Notes: generated from the sequence alone by a model not told the origin. A DNA stretch of 64,000 bases from Streptomyces zinciresistens K42 (GCF_000225525.1 NZ_AGBF01000006.1:54720-118719); one strand, 5' to 3'; shown: positions 18,075 through 27,819, counted from the first letter of the stretch. Numbers and translations: made by a program.

Positions 18075-18791
18075 CTACGACCAGGCGGCGACCAGATAGC
18101 CGACGCCGTACGGCGCGTCGTCGTACAGCAGGGAACCCGCCAGCCCCGCCTGCTCGGCGGCCCCGGCGAGCACCTGCCATGAGGAGCGGCCCGACGCCTG
18201 GAGTTCTGCCGCGAGAGCGGTGTCGAGGGCCTGGAGTGCGGGCACGTCCGCGCTGCCGAGCGCGCGGGCGACGGACGCGTCGAAGGGCGCCGCCCGCTCG
18301 TCGAGATAGCCGGGCGCCTTGAGCGTGCGGCAGGCGCTCGCGTCGCCCATCACCAGCAGCGCCACCCGGTCCTCGCGGGCGGCGAGGTCCCTGCCCGCCT
18401 CGGCACACCGCTCCGGCTCCAGTGACTCCCCCACCCCGAAGCCCCCGACCGGGGCGGCCGACCAGCCCGTTCGCTCCAGCAGCCAGGCGGCCACAGCCAG
18501 CGAGGCCGGCAGCACACGCCCCGCGCCCGCATCGGACGCCGCCCCGCCCAGCCGTACGCCGACGTCGACGCCGAAGCCCCGGAAGGAGCCCGGCGTGCCC
18601 TCGGGGTGGCTGCCGCGCCCGCTCCGCCCGGCGGGACCGACGACCACGAGGAGGCCGGGCCGGGACGCGGCCAGGACGCCGAGCGCGTCCACGCACGCCG
18701 CACGCGCGGCGTCCATCTCGGGTGCCGCGCCCGCGGCGACCTCGGGCACGAGGAGGGGCGGGCACGGGCAGACTGCGGCGGCGACAAGCAT
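18075..18791 (-). CDS. LigB-like (class III extradiol dioxygenase-fold) protein
   Basis: 238-aa protein of the actinobacterial family annotated as class III extradiol dioxygenase subunit B-like. The N-terminus MLVAAAVCPCPPLLVPEVA fits (the family has A-x-CPHPP), but a Cys stands where the metal-binding His would be. GVGESLEPERCAEAGRDLAA, LLVMGDASACRTLKAPGYLDE and PYGVGYLVAAW are shared with the family as I know it. TAGGCT lies 7 bases before the ATG with no SD, so it is probably leaderless. It sits next to miaB in Streptomyces; the catalytic role is doubtful. Confidence 0.65.
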   Translation of the reverse strand: MLVAAAVCPCPPLLVPEVAAGAAPEMDAARAACVDALGVLAASRPGLLVVVGPAGRSGRGSHPEGTPGSFRGFGVDVGVRLGGAASDAGAGRVLPASLAVAAWLLERTGWSAAPVGGFGVGESLEPERCAEAGRDLAAREDRVALLVMGDASACRTLKAPGYLDERAAPFDASVARALGSADVPALQALDTALAAELQASGRSSWQVLAGAAEQAGLAGSLLYDDAPYGVGYLVAAWS

Positions 18792-18917
18792 GATCGGCAG
18801 CCTACTGCGGGCCCCTCGGAGGACGCCGGGCTGCTCGCCCCCAGGACACGCCCGTCCCGGAGACGGGACGGCGGTCCTGTCGGCCGCCCGTCCCGGGGCC
18901 GGGCGGGTCGGTCCGCG

Positions 18918-20432
18918 TCAGTCGACGGCGCAGCCGCCGGTGACCGCCGGCAGCGGCTCGGGCACGCCCACCTTGGGCAGGCCCAGCAGCACACCGGCCG
19001 GCTGGACCCGGCCGGCGGCGTTGCGCTTCTCCCAGGCGTCACCCGCGCGCGTGCGGCGCACCTCCAGGACGGCTCCCTCGGCGAGCAGGTGGTGCGGGGC
19101 GGCGTAGGTGATCTCGACGGTCACGACGTCACCGGGGCGGACCTCCTGGTCCGGCTTGGCGAAGTGCACGAGGCGGTTGTCGGGCGCGCGCCCCGACAGA
19201 CGGCGGGTGGCGTCGTCCTTGCGGCCCTCGCCCTCGGCGACCATCAGCTCCAGCGTGCGGCCGACCTGCCCCCGGTTCTCCTCCCAGGAGATCTCCTCCT
19301 GGAGGGCCACGAGGCGCTCGTAGCGGGCCTGGACGACCTGCTTGGGGATCTGGTCCTCCATGGTGGCCGCGGGGGTGCCGGGCCGCTTGGAGTACTGGAA
19401 GGTGAACGCCTGTGCGAAGCGCGCCTCGCGCACGACGTGCAGCGTCTGCTCGAAGTCCTCCTCGGTCTCGCCGGGGAAGCCCACGATGATGTCGGTGGTG
19501 ATCGCCGCGTGCGGGATGGCGGCGCGGACCTTCTCGATGATCCCCAGGTAGCGCTCCTGACGGTAGGAGCGGCGCATCGCCTTCAGGACCGTGTCCGAGC
19601 CGGACTGGAGCGGCATGTGCAGCTGCGGCATCACGTTGGGCGTCTCGGCCATCGCCGCGATCACGTCGTCGGTGAAGTCGCGCGGGTGCGGCGAGGTGAA
19701 GCGGACCCGCTCCAGGCCGTCGATCGCGCCGCAGGCCCGCAGCAGCTTGCCGAACGCCTCGCGGTCGCCGATGTCGGAACCGTAGGCGTTGACGTTCTGG
19801 CCGAGCAGGGTGATCTCGCTGACGCCCTCGGCGACCAGGGCCTCGACCTCGGCGAGGATGTCGCCGGTACGGCGGTCCTTCTCCTTGCCGCGCAGGGCGG
19901 GGACGATGCAGAAGGTGCAGGTGTTGTTGCAGCCGACGGAGATCGAGACCCAGGCGGCGTACGCGCTCTCGCGCCGGGTCGGCAGCGTCGACGGGAACGC
20001 CTCCAGCGACTCGGCGATCTCGACCTGCGCCTCCTCCTGCACGCGCGCGCGTTCCAGCAGGACGGGCAGCTTGCCGATGTTGTGCGTGCCGAAGACGACG
20101 TCGACCCAGGGCGCGCGCCGGACGATGGTGTCGCGGTCCTTCTGCGCGAGGCAGCCGCCGACCGCGATCTGCATCCCGGGCCGCCGCGTCTTCATGGGGG
20201 CGAGATGGCCGAGGTTGCCGTACAGCTTGTTGTCGGCGTTCTCGCGGACGGCGCAGGTGTTGAAGACGACGACGTCAGCGTCGCCGTTCGCGCCCTCGGG
20301 TGCGCGCACGTAACCGGCGTCCTCGAGCAGCCCCGACAATCGCTCCGAGTCGTGGACGTTCATCTGGCACCCGTAGGTGCGCACCTCGTAAGTCTTCACG
20401 CCCACTGCCTGGCTCCGGTCGCTGCTGCTCAT
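18918..20432 (-). CDS. miaB: tRNA-2-methylthio-N6-dimethylallyladenosine synthase
   Basis: 504-aa radical-SAM methylthiotransferase acting on i6A37 made by MiaA. N-terminal UPF0004 domain with three cluster cysteines ([32 protein letters not shown]). The radical-SAM motif CNNTCTFC is at about 190. The C-terminal TRAM domain starts near [14 protein letters not shown] at 20432 has no good SD. A GTG ten codons downstream (20402) has GGAG 7 bases upstream and is an alternative. It is homologous to but distinct from rimO at 47863-49344. Confidence 0.95.
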   Translation of the reverse strand: MSSSDRSQAVGVKTYEVRTYGCQMNVHDSERLSGLLEDAGYVRAPEGANGDADVVVFNTCAVRENADNKLYGNLGHLAPMKTRRPGMQIAVGGCLAQKDRDTIVRRAPWVDVVFGTHNIGKLPVLLERARVQEEAQVEIAESLEAFPSTLPTRRESAYAAWVSISVGCNNTCTFCIVPALRGKEKDRRTGDILAEVEALVAEGVSEITLLGQNVNAYGSDIGDREAFGKLLRACGAIDGLERVRFTSPHPRDFTDDVIAAMAETPNVMPQLHMPLQSGSDTVLKAMRRSYRQERYLGIIEKVRAAIPHAAITTDIIVGFPGETEEDFEQTLHVVREARFAQAFTFQYSKRPGTPAATMEDQIPKQVVQARYERLVALQEEISWEENRGQVGRTLELMVAEGEGRKDDATRRLSGRAPDNRLVHFAKPDQEVRPGDVVTVEITYAAPHHLLAEGAVLEVRRTRAGDAWEKRNAAGRVQPAGVLLGLPKVGVPEPLPAVTGGCAVD

Positions 20433-20500
20433 GGGACAAGGGTATGCGGTCGTACGAATCCCTCGTCCCTGTGTTTCGGGCGGGCGGGGCACCCCCGCGG

Positions 20501-20905
20501 CTACCTGGCGGCGCCCGCCCACCCCTGTCCGCGCAGCACCGCGCAGACGTCCGGCGCCTCGTAGTGCTCGCCCTTGAGGACCTTGCCGTCGGCCCTGCGG
20601 GCGACCTGTCCGTCCGGGCCCAGCTTGGTCATGTTGGAGCGGTGGATCTCGGCCAGCACGGCGTCCAGGTCGATGCCGTGGACCAGGGCCGTCCCGTACG
20701 CGACGTAGACGACGTCCGCCAGCTCGTGCGCGAGCCGGTCGAGCGGGCCGCTGACGGCCACCTCGGCGACCTCCGCCGCCTCCTCGGCGAGCAGTTCCCC
20801 GCGGTGCGCGGCGAGTCCCGGGGCGACCTCCGTCGGCCGGGTGCGGGCGTCGAGGCCGAACGCGCGGTGGAACTCACGGACCAGGTCGGCGGGCGAGGAA
20901 CTCAT
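20501..20905 (-). CDS. MazG-like nucleotide pyrophosphohydrolase-fold protein
   Basis: 134-aa all-alpha NTP-PPase family member, similar to phosphoribosyl-ATP pyrophosphohydrolase-like proteins. The metal-binding E-x-x-E then E-x-x-D arrangement is readable in [13 protein letters not shown] and [15 protein letters not shown]. The C-terminus ([23 protein letters not shown]) is typical of the short actinobacterial form. ATG chosen because TACAGT lies 9 bases upstream with no SD, so it is probably leaderless. Likely hydrolyses a nucleotide triphosphate or analogue; the substrate is unknown. Confidence 0.8.
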   Translation of the reverse strand: MSSSPADLVREFHRAFGLDARTRPTEVAPGLAAHRGELLAEEAAEVAEVAVSGPLDRLAHELADVVYVAYGTALVHGIDLDAVLAEIHRSNMTKLGPDGQVARRADGKVLKGEHYEAPDVCAVLRGQGWAGAAR

Positions 20906-21032
20906 ACGGCCGACTGTAGCGGCCGGGTCGGACAGCGCGGTGTCCGCGCCGGAGGCCCCCGGCGGCATCCTCCGGCGGCCCTGTGACCCCGGCCCTGGTC
21001 AGCGGCCCGGACCGACTGGCAGGATCTCCGCC

Positions 21033-22034
21033 ATGGCCAGCGCACCGACCCGCATCCGTCTCCGCAGGCGCCACGTCCTGCGGGGCGGGGCCGCCGGGGC
21101 CGTGGCCCTGGGGCTGCTGCTGTGGTGGGTCCTGCCCCTGGGCGAGGCGCCGCCGAGCGGGACGATCACTTTCAGCACCGGCACGCGCGCGGGTGTGTAC
21201 CAGGAGTACGGCGAGCTGCTGCGCAAGGAGCTGGCCAAGGACATGCCGCGGCTGGAGGTGCGGCTGCTGACGAGCGACGGCTCGCAGGAGAACGTCGAGC
21301 GCGTGGCCACCGGCAAGGCCGACTTCACGATCGCCGCCGCCGACGCCGTGGACACGTTCAGGATCGGCGGCAAGCCGGTCCAGAGCCGGCTGCGCGGTGT
21401 CGCCCGCCTGTACGACGACTACGTGCAGCTCGTCGTCCCGCCGGACTCGGACATCCGGTCGGTCGCCGACCTCAAGGGCAAGCGGGTGGCCATCGGGCTG
21501 CCGAACTCCGGGGTGCGGCTGATCGCCACGCGCGTGCTGGAGGCGGCCGGGATCGACCCGGAGAAGGACATCACCCCCCGGTCGGACGGCATCGACACCG
21601 GCCCCGGGCGCCTCGGCAAGGAGCTCGACGCGTTCTTCTGGTCGAGCGGGGTGCCGACGGACGGGCTGGCGAAGATCGCGGAGACGTCCTCGTTCCGTTT
21701 CGTGCCGATCGACGCGAGGCTCGTCGCCAAGGTGCACGCCCAGGGGGACGCGGCGCAGTTCTACCGGGCGACCAACATGCCGGAGTCGGCCTACCCGACG
21801 GTCCAGAACGGCGACACCGTGCCGACGATCGCCGTCTCCAACCTGCTGATCACCCGCAAGGACATGGATCCCCGGCTCACCGAGTGGCTGACCCGGACGG
21901 TGATCAGGAGCCGCGACCGGATCGGCGACCAGGTGCACTCCGCGCAGCTCGTCGACGTGCGGACGGCGATCTACACCGATCCGCTGGACCTGCACGAGGG
22001 CGCTCGCGGCTACTACCGCTCGGTCAAGCCGTAG
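21033..22034 (+). CDS. TAXI-family TRAP-type solute-binding protein
   Basis: 333-aa exported binding protein of the TAXI family (TRAP transporter-associated, extracytoplasmic). Basic n-region RLRRRHVLRGG then a hydrophobic segment ALGLLLWWVLPL act as signal or anchor; no lipobox cysteine is seen. The family pattern is present: ITFSTGTRAGVYQEYG, TSDGSQENVERVATGKADFTI, VVPPDSDIRSVADLKGKRVAIG, PRSDGIDTGPGRLGKELDAFFW. No TRAP membrane subunit is adjacent. Instead it faces, 6 bases apart, a convergent two-component pair, for which it may act as ligand sensor (inference). ATG with AGGA 9 bases upstream. Confidence 0.85.
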   Translation: MASAPTRIRLRRRHVLRGGAAGAVALGLLLWWVLPLGEAPPSGTITFSTGTRAGVYQEYGELLRKELAKDMPRLEVRLLTSDGSQENVERVATGKADFTIAAADAVDTFRIGGKPVQSRLRGVARLYDDYVQLVVPPDSDIRSVADLKGKRVAIGLPNSGVRLIATRVLEAAGIDPEKDITPRSDGIDTGPGRLGKELDAFFWSSGVPTDGLAKIAETSSFRFVPIDARLVAKVHAQGDAAQFYRATNMPESAYPTVQNGDTVPTIAVSNLLITRKDMDPRLTEWLTRTVIRSRDRIGDQVHSAQLVDVRTAIYTDPLDLHEGARGYYRSVKP

Positions 22035-22040
22035 GGCCGC

Positions 22041-23429
22041 TCAGGAGGCCGGGCCCGACCTCGGGACCGTCACGGTCACCCGGAGTCCGTGCGGCTCGTG
22101 GCGGCCGTACGAGATCGCGCCGCCGCCCGCCGCGAGCAGGGCCCGCGAGATGGACAGGCCGAGGCCGGACCCCTTGATGTTCTGGTGGCGGCCGCTGCGC
22201 CAGAAGCGGTCGCCCACGCGCGCGAGTTCCTCGTCGGTGAGGCCGGGGCCGCGGTCGGCGACCGTGATCGTCGACGCGGTGCCGGTGGACTCGACGGTGA
22301 CCTCGACGCTCTGGTCGCGCGGCGTGAACTTGACCGCGTTGTCGATCACCGCGTCCAGCGCGCTGGACAGCGCCACCGGATCGGCCCAGGCGGTGGTCGC
22401 CGGGCAGGCGCCGCGCAGGCTCACCCCCTTGGCCTCGGCGGTCGGCGACCAGGCCGCGACGCGCTCCGCGGCCAGCGCGCCCACGTCGGTGAGCCGCAGG
22501 TCGGCCTCGGTGTGCTCGGCCAGGGCCAGGTCCAGCAGGTCGTCCAGCACCTGGGCCAGCCGCTTGCCCTCGGCCTGCACCGAGGCGATCTCCTGGTTGC
22601 CCTCGGGCAGTTCGAAGGCGAGCAGTTCGATGCGCAGCAGGAGCGCCGCGAGCGGGTTGCGCAGCTGGTGGGAGGCGTCCGCGACGAACGCGCGCTGCTG
22701 CTCCAGGACGTCCTCCACGTTGTCCGCCATCTCGTTGAACGAGCGGGCCAGCCGGCGCAGCTCCGGGGGCCCGCTGGCCACCGCGACGCGGGACTTCAGC
22801 CGGCCGCTGGCGATCTCGTGCGTGGTCACGTCCAGCACGCGCACGGGCCGCAGCACCCAGCCGGTCAGCCGCAGGGCGGCGCCGACGGCCACCAGCATCG
22901 CGGCCGTCAGCCCGGCGCCGACGAGCAGCCAGCCGTCGAGGATCCGCGACCGCATCTGCCCCGTGGGCGAGTCGGTGACGACGACCGCGACGACGTCGCC
23001 GTCCCGGATGACCGGCGAGGCGATCACGAGCCGCCCCCGCTGTCCGGGCCACACCTGCTCGGGGTCGTGGCTGCGCCTGCTGAGCAGCGACTCCTCGAAC
23101 GCGTCGCGCACCTCGCCGGCGCCCGGCAGGAACCAGGTCGCGGGACCGCTGGCCAGGGGCGTGTCGTTGGGCAGGAAGACGCCCGCGCGGATGCCGTAGA
23201 CCTCGTAGTAGCTCTCCAGCTCGCTGCTGAGGACGCGCCGCTCGTCGCGGGTGCTGCCGGCGTCGGCCGCGGGCCGCGCGATCGCCGCGAAGTACGCGGT
23301 GTCGTCGATCCGGTCCATGACGACGTTCTGCTGCTGCGCCGCGGCCAGGCTGACGGAGAGCGGCACGCCGAGCGCCAGCAGTACGGCCGCCATCAGGACG
23401 ATGAGCAGCGGGAGGAGCCGGGTGCGCAC
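22041..23429 (-). CDS. Two-component sensor histidine kinase
   Basis: 462-aa membrane kinase. TM1 at 5-27, extracytoplasmic sensor about 28-160, TM2 about 165-190, HAMP, then HisKA with phospho-acceptor His254 in FVADASHQLRNPL. The ATPase has N box VIDNAVKF, G1 ADRGPGL and G2 KGSGLGLSIS. GTG start 9 bases after the stop of the response regulator gene, so the two form one operon. Convergent with the TAXI protein gene and next to gluABCD, suggesting nutrient sensing; the ligand is unknown. Confidence 0.93.
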   Translation of the reverse strand: MRTRLLPLLIVLMAAVLLALGVPLSVSLAAAQQQNVVMDRIDDTAYFAAIARPAADAGSTRDERRVLSSELESYYEVYGIRAGVFLPNDTPLASGPATWFLPGAGEVRDAFEESLLSRRSHDPEQVWPGQRGRLVIASPVIRDGDVVAVVVTDSPTGQMRSRILDGWLLVGAGLTAAMLVAVGAALRLTGWVLRPVRVLDVTTHEIASGRLKSRVAVASGPPELRRLARSFNEMADNVEDVLEQQRAFVADASHQLRNPLAALLLRIELLAFELPEGNQEIASVQAEGKRLAQVLDDLLDLALAEHTEADLRLTDVGALAAERVAAWSPTAEAKGVSLRGACPATTAWADPVALSSALDAVIDNAVKFTPRDQSVEVTVESTGTASTITVADRGPGLTDEELARVGDRFWRSGRHQNIKGSGLGLSISRALLAAGGGAISYGRHEPHGLRVTVTVPRSGPAS

Positions 23430-23438
23430 CCTGCCCCG

Positions 23439-24125
23439 CTACGCGGCCGGGGCGACGAGCCGGTAGCCCACGCCGCGGACGGTCTCGATCAGCGCCGGCA
23501 TGCGCAGCTTGGCGCGCAGGGAGGCCACATGCACCTCAAGGGTGCGCCCGGTCCCCTCCCAGCTCGTGCGCCACACCTCGCTGATGATCTGCTCGCGGCG
23601 GAAGACCACGCCGGGGCGCTGGGCGAGCAGGGCGAGCAGGTCGAACTCCTTGCGGGTCAGCTGGACGACCGAGCCGTCGACGCTGACCTGGCGGGTGGGC
23701 AGTTCGATGTGGACGGCGCCGAGCCGCAGCATCCCCTCGGTGCCGCTCCCGGCGTCCTCCTGGACGGTGCGCCGGCTGACGGCGTGGATGCGGGCGAGCA
23801 GCTCACCGGTGTCGTACGGCTTCACCACGTAGTCGTCGGCCCCGAGGTTGAGGCCGTGGATGCGCGAGCGGACGTCGGACCGCGCGGTCACCATGATCAC
23901 CGGGGTGGCGGTGCGCTTGCGGATCTTGCCGCAGACCTCGTAGCCGTCCTGGTCGGGCAGGCCGAGGTCGAGGAGGACGACCCCGAAGCCGTCGGCCTCG
24001 GGGACGAGTGCCTGAAGGGCCTCTTCGCCGCTGCGCGCGTGCGTGACGTCGAAGCCGTGCCGCGCCAGAACCGCGGACAGTGCTGCGGCGACGTGGTTGT
24101 CGTCCTCGACGAGGAGCAGTCTCAC
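23439..24125 (-). CDS. OmpR-family response regulator
   Basis: 228 aa. The receiver domain (1-115) has acidic pocket VEDD, phospho-acceptor Asp53 in VVLLDLGLPD and Lys in VVKPYD. The C-terminal winged helix (130-226) ends in the family's GVGYRLV. GTG start with AAGGAGG 5 bases upstream, an excellent SD. First gene of the operon with the kinase and divergent from gluA, so the 286-base gap between them may carry control of both. An 11-bp-period GTACAC repeat sits about 40 bases upstream (separate entry). Confidence 0.94.
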   Translation of the reverse strand: MRLLLVEDDNHVAAALSAVLARHGFDVTHARSGEEALQALVPEADGFGVVLLDLGLPDQDGYEVCGKIRKRTATPVIMVTARSDVRSRIHGLNLGADDYVVKPYDTGELLARIHAVSRRTVQEDAGSGTEGMLRLGAVHIELPTRQVSVDGSVVQLTRKEFDLLALLAQRPGVVFRREQIISEVWRTSWEGTGRTLEVHVASLRAKLRMPALIETVRGVGYRLVAPAA

Positions 24126-24165
24126 CCCGGCCTCCTTCGGTTCACCGGCCGTACGGTTCGAACGT

Positions 24166-24182
24166 GTACACAGTGCGTACAC
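24166..24182. promoter_or_regulatory. GTACAC direct repeat, candidate response-regulator box
   Basis: Two identical GTACAC hexamers at 24166-24171 and 24177-24182, 11 bases apart (one helical turn), as is usual for OmpR/PhoB-type dimers. Located in the divergent regulator/gluA region, 41 bases from the regulator start. A candidate autoregulatory site. Confidence 0.5.
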
Positions 24183-24347
24183 GCGCGCGTGCATCAAGAG
24201 AGTCACGCTGATGGACGAGGACGCCGTCAAGGGGGTTCCGGTTGCGGGCGGCTTCCGTTATCCAGCCGGTACGCGCCCGGCCGTCACGAGCTACGACACG
24301 TGTCCGATTGCTATCGGATCGTGATGCTCAGATTCACCTCAGAACTG

Positions 24348-24397
24348 ATGACGCAGGTCGCATGCGGTTACTACTGTCCTCCGAAACCGAGGAGGAC
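24348..24397 (+). promoter_or_regulatory. Candidate gluA promoter with overlapping inverted repeat
   Basis: -35 ATGACG (24348-24353), 18-base spacer, -10 TACTGT (24372-24377), ATG at 24412. A 7-bp inverted repeat GTCCTCC / GGAGGAC with 8-base loop (24376-24397) lies over the end of the -10 and the likely transcription start. It could be an operator or a 5'-end hairpin. Confidence 0.5.
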
Positions 24398-24411
24398 GGA
24401 GCCTTACAGCG

Positions 24412-25188
24412 ATGACCGAAGTATCGGTGGCCAAGGTGGACGCGGCCGCGACCGGCGACCTGGTCGTCCTGAAGAACGTCGACAAGCACTTCGGCGCTTT
24501 GCACGTACTGCAGGACATCGATCTGACGATCACCCGCGGTGAGGTCGTCGTGGTCATCGGGCCCTCCGGGTCCGGTAAGTCCACTCTGTGCCGCACCATC
24601 AACCGCCTTGAGACGATCGACTCCGGCACGATCACCATCGACGGCAAGCCGCTGCCGCAGGAGGGCAAGGAGCTGGCCCGGCTGCGCGCGGACGTCGGGA
24701 TGGTCTTCCAGTCCTTCAACCTTTTCGCGCACAAGACCGTGCTCGAGAACGTGATGCTGGGGCAGATCAAGGTCCGCAAGGCGGACAAGAAGAAGGCCGA
24801 GGAGAAGGCCCGCTCCCTGCTCGACCGGGTGGGCGTCGCCAGCCAGGCCGAGAAGTACCCCGCCCAGCTCTCCGGTGGCCAGCAGCAGCGTGTGGCCATC
24901 GCCCGGGCGCTGGCCATGGACCCCAAGGTCATGCTGTTCGACGAGCCGACGTCGGCTCTCGACCCGGAGATGATCAACGAGGTCCTGGAGGTCATGCAGC
25001 AGCTCGCCCGTGACGGCATGACCATGATCGTCGTCACCCATGAGATGGGCTTCGCCCGCTCGGCCGCCAACCGGGTGGTCTTCATGGCCGACGGCAAGAT
25101 CGTCGAAGAAGCCGTGCCGGACCAGTTCTTCAGCAACCCGCGCAGTGACCGCGCCAAGGACTTCCTGTCCAAGATCCTGCACCACTGA
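24412..25188 (+). CDS. gluA: Glutamate-type ABC transporter ATP-binding protein
   Basis: 258-aa ATPase of the polar amino acid uptake family. Walker [11 protein letters not shown]-loop [10 protein letters not shown], signature [15 protein letters not shown], Walker [13 protein letters not shown] and the H-loop VTHEMGF are all intact. First of four genes with order ATPase, binding protein, permease, permease, the same as gluABCD of actinobacteria. ATG; nearest SD GGAG is 10 bases upstream. Confidence 0.93.
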   Translation: MTEVSVAKVDAAATGDLVVLKNVDKHFGALHVLQDIDLTITRGEVVVVIGPSGSGKSTLCRTINRLETIDSGTITIDGKPLPQEGKELARLRADVGMVFQSFNLFAHKTVLENVMLGQIKVRKADKKKAEEKARSLLDRVGVASQAEKYPAQLSGGQQQRVAIARALAMDPKVMLFDEPTSALDPEMINEVLEVMQQLARDGMTMIVVTHEMGFARSAANRVVFMADGKIVEEAVPDQFFSNPRSDRAKDFLSKILHH

Positions 25189-25269
25189 CGGACTGCGTCA
25201 CGCACCCGACGACCTGCGTCACCACCCCCTGAGGGGACGCATCTCTTCATCACGCAAAGGATGTTCACC

Positions 25270-26112
25270 ATGAAGCTCCGCAAGGCCTCCGCCGCGGTCG
25301 CCGCCGCCCTCGTCCTCTCGGTCACCGCCACCGCGTGCGGCGGTGACAGCAGCAAGGACAGCGGTTCGGGTTCCGGTGGCGGCGGCAAGATCAAGATCGG
25401 TATCAAGTACGACCAGCCCGGCCTGGGGCTGAAGGAGCCGGGCGGCTCGTTCGCCGGATTCGACGTGGACGTGGCGACGTACGTGGCCAAGGAGCTCGGC
25501 TACGGTCCCGACAAGATCGAGTGGGTCGAGACCAAGAGCGCCGACCGCGAGAACGCCCTGGCCCGCGGCGACGTCAAGATGATCGCGGCGACGTACTCGA
25601 TCACCGACGAGCGCAAGCAGAAGGTGGACTTCGCCGGCCCGTACCTGCTGGCCCACCAGGACCTGCTCCTCAAGGCGGACTCGGACATCGCCGAGGGCAC
25701 CGACCTCAACGGCAAGAACCTGTGTTCCGTCGCAGGCTCGACCTCGGCGCAGAACGTCAAGGACTCGATCGCCCCGAAGGCCAACCTCAAGCAGTACAGC
25801 GGCTACTCCGAGTGCATCGCCGCCCTGCAGAGCGGCGCAGTGGACGCGGTGACCACCGACGACTCGATCCTCGCGGGCTTCGCCGCGCAGAGCCAGTACA
25901 AGGGCAAGTTCAAGCTCGCCGGCCTCAAGCTGAGCAACGAGAACTACGGCATCGGCGTCAAGAAGGGCGACTCCGCGACCCTGGACAAGATCAACAAGGC
26001 CCTGGAGAAGATGGTCAAGGACGGCGCCTGGGACAAGGCGGTCCAGGACAACTTCGGTCCGGCCAACTACAAGAACGAGCCCGCGCCGAAGATCGGCAAC
26101 GTCGTCAAGTAG
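25270..26112 (+). CDS. gluB: Glutamate-type solute-binding lipoprotein
   Basis: 280-aa periplasmic-type binding protein (SBP family 3). Lipoprotein signal: KLRKAS, a hydrophobic core, then VTATACGGDSS with the acylated Cys, followed by a Ser/Gly linker. Ligand-domain features include GSFAGFDVDVATYVAKELG, MIAATYSITDERKQKVDFAGPY and SGAVDAVTTDDSIL. The second ATG (25270) is chosen because AAAGGA stands 8 bases before it; the ATG at 25261 is too close. Second gene of the glu operon, 81 bases after gluA. Confidence 0.93.
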   Translation: MKLRKASAAVAAALVLSVTATACGGDSSKDSGSGSGGGGKIKIGIKYDQPGLGLKEPGGSFAGFDVDVATYVAKELGYGPDKIEWVETKSADRENALARGDVKMIAATYSITDERKQKVDFAGPYLLAHQDLLLKADSDIAEGTDLNGKNLCSVAGSTSAQNVKDSIAPKANLKQYSGYSECIAALQSGAVDAVTTDDSILAGFAAQSQYKGKFKLAGLKLSNENYGIGVKKGDSATLDKINKALEKMVKDGAWDKAVQDNFGPANYKNEPAPKIGNVVK

Positions 26113-26211
26113 CGCGAGCGTCCCCCACCGGCGTGCCGTCGCCGACCGCGATCAAGGCGACGGCACGCCGCGCTGTCCACGTTCCTCACCCACCCGGAAG
26201 CGCGGGAGATC

Positions 26212-26886
26212 GTGTTCGACTTTCTTTCTGACTATGACGACCCCACCCTGCTGGGCGCCTTCTGGGTGACGATCAAGCTCACCCTGTTCTCCGGCGTCGG
26301 CTCCCTGGTCTGGGGCACCCTTCTGGCAGCCATGCGTGTCAGCCCGGTCCCGCTGATGCGCGGTTTCGCAACCGTGTACGTGAACGTCGTCCGGAACATC
26401 CCCCTGACGGTCATCATCCTCTTCACCTCGCTCGGCCTGGCCGACATCTTCGGGGTGACGATGGGGTCCGACATCTTCAAGACCCGGGACTTCCGGCTCG
26501 CCGTGCTCGGACTCGTCGCCTACACCGCGGCGTTCGTCTGCGAGGCGATCCGCTCCGGCATCAACACCGTCCCGCTCGGACAGGCCGAGGCGGCCCGTGC
26601 GATCGGCCTGAACTTCACCCAGACGCTGCGGCTCATCGTGCTGCCGCAGGCGTTCCGCGCGGTCATCGGCCCCCTGGCCAACGTGCTGATCGCCTTGACC
26701 AAGAACACCACGGTGGCGGCCGCGATCGGTGTGGCGGAAGCGGCGCTGCTGATGAAGGAAATGATCGAGAACGAGGCTCAGACAGTGCTCATCGCGGCCG
26801 TCTTCGCCTTCGGCTTCGTGGTACTGACCCTGCCCACCGGCCTCTTCCTCGGCTGGCTCAGCAAGCGACTGGCGGTGAAGCGATGA
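26212..26886 (+). CDS. gluC: Glutamate-type ABC transporter permease
   Basis: 224-aa inner-membrane permease of the HisMQ/GltJK family. The coupling-helix EAA motif reads EAARAIGLNFTQTLRLIVLPQAF. About five hydrophobic segments, starting with LLGAFWVTIKLTLFSGVGSL. GTG start with GGGAG 4 bases upstream. Its stop overlaps the gluD start by 4 bases (ATGA), so translation is coupled. Confidence 0.93.
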   Translation: MFDFLSDYDDPTLLGAFWVTIKLTLFSGVGSLVWGTLLAAMRVSPVPLMRGFATVYVNVVRNIPLTVIILFTSLGLADIFGVTMGSDIFKTRDFRLAVLGLVAYTAAFVCEAIRSGINTVPLGQAEAARAIGLNFTQTLRLIVLPQAFRAVIGPLANVLIALTKNTTVAAAIGVAEAALLMKEMIENEAQTVLIAAVFAFGFVVLTLPTGLFLGWLSKRLAVKR

Positions 26887-27791
26887 GCTCGGTCCTGTAC
26901 GACACCCCGGGCCCCCGCGCCAAGCGGCGCAACGTCCTGCTCTCGGTCGTCTTCGTCGTCCTGATCGTCGCCCTGGTGTGGTGGGTCTGGAAGACGATGG
27001 ACGACAAGGGCCAGCTCGACTGGGCCCTGTGGAAGCCCTTCACCCAGTCCGAGGCCTGGTCGACCTATCTGTGGCCCGGCCTGCTCAACACGCTGAAGGC
27101 GGCGGCGCTCGCCATGGTGATCGCCCTCCCGCTGGGCGCCGCCTTCGGCATCGCACGGATGTCCGACCACAAGTGGGTGCGGGTACCCGCGGGCGTGGTG
27201 GTCGAGCTCTTCCGGGCCATCCCGGTGCTGCTGCTGATGCTGTTCGCCAACGAGTTCTACGTCCGCTCCACGGGCATCCCGAGCAACGAACGGCCCCTGT
27301 ACGCGGTGGTCACCGGCCTGGTCCTCTACAACGCCTCGGTGCTCGCCGAGGTCGTGCGCGCGGGCATCCTGGCCCTCCCCAAGGGCCAGACCGAGGCGGC
27401 CCACGCCATCGGTCTGCGCAAGGGCCAGACCATGACGGCGATCCTGCTCCCGCAGGCGGTCACCGCGATGCTGCCGGCCATCGTCAGCCAGCTCGTGGTG
27501 ATCGTGAAGGACACGGCGCTCGGCGGTGTGATGATCGGCTTCACCGAGCTGCTGAACTCGCGCCAGACCCTGGCGGCCTTCTACGGCAACGTCATCCCGA
27601 GCTTCGTCGTCGTCGCCGCCGTCTTCATCCTCCTGAACTTCGTCCTCACCAGCTTCGCGAGCTGGCTGGAGCAGCGGCTGCGGCGCAGCAAGCGCAGCAC
27701 GGGCGCGGTGCTCGGCGCCGAGGACATGGAGGAGCTGAACCCGGCGGCCACCGGAGGCACCTACGGGGCCGGCGCGGGCGGGAAGACCTGA
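26883..27791 (+). CDS. gluD: Glutamate-type ABC transporter permease
   Basis: 302-aa second permease of the pair. The EAA motif is EAAHAIGLRKGQTMTAILLPQAV. An extra N-terminal hydrophobic anchor (LLSVVFVVLIVALVWWVW) and a Gly-rich C-terminal tail are present, as in actinobacterial GluD. Overlaps gluC by 4 bases. The operon ends 28 bases later in a clear hairpin. Confidence 0.93.
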   Translation: MSSVLYDTPGPRAKRRNVLLSVVFVVLIVALVWWVWKTMDDKGQLDWALWKPFTQSEAWSTYLWPGLLNTLKAAALAMVIALPLGAAFGIARMSDHKWVRVPAGVVVELFRAIPVLLLMLFANEFYVRSTGIPSNERPLYAVVTGLVLYNASVLAEVVRAGILALPKGQTEAAHAIGLRKGQTMTAILLPQAVTAMLPAIVSQLVVIVKDTALGGVMIGFTELLNSRQTLAAFYGNVIPSFVVVAAVFILLNFVLTSFASWLEQRLRRSKRSTGAVLGAEDMEELNPAATGGTYGAGAGGKT

Positions 27792-27819
27792 CGTCACGTC
27801 ATATCGCTTGAGCCGACGG

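Noticed and set aside
20912..20934. PafBC-type motif upstream of the MazG-like gene (CTGTCCGAC-N8-TACAGT)
   Set aside because: Spacing fits, but only 5 of 9 motif positions match; in 73 % GC DNA this could be chance.
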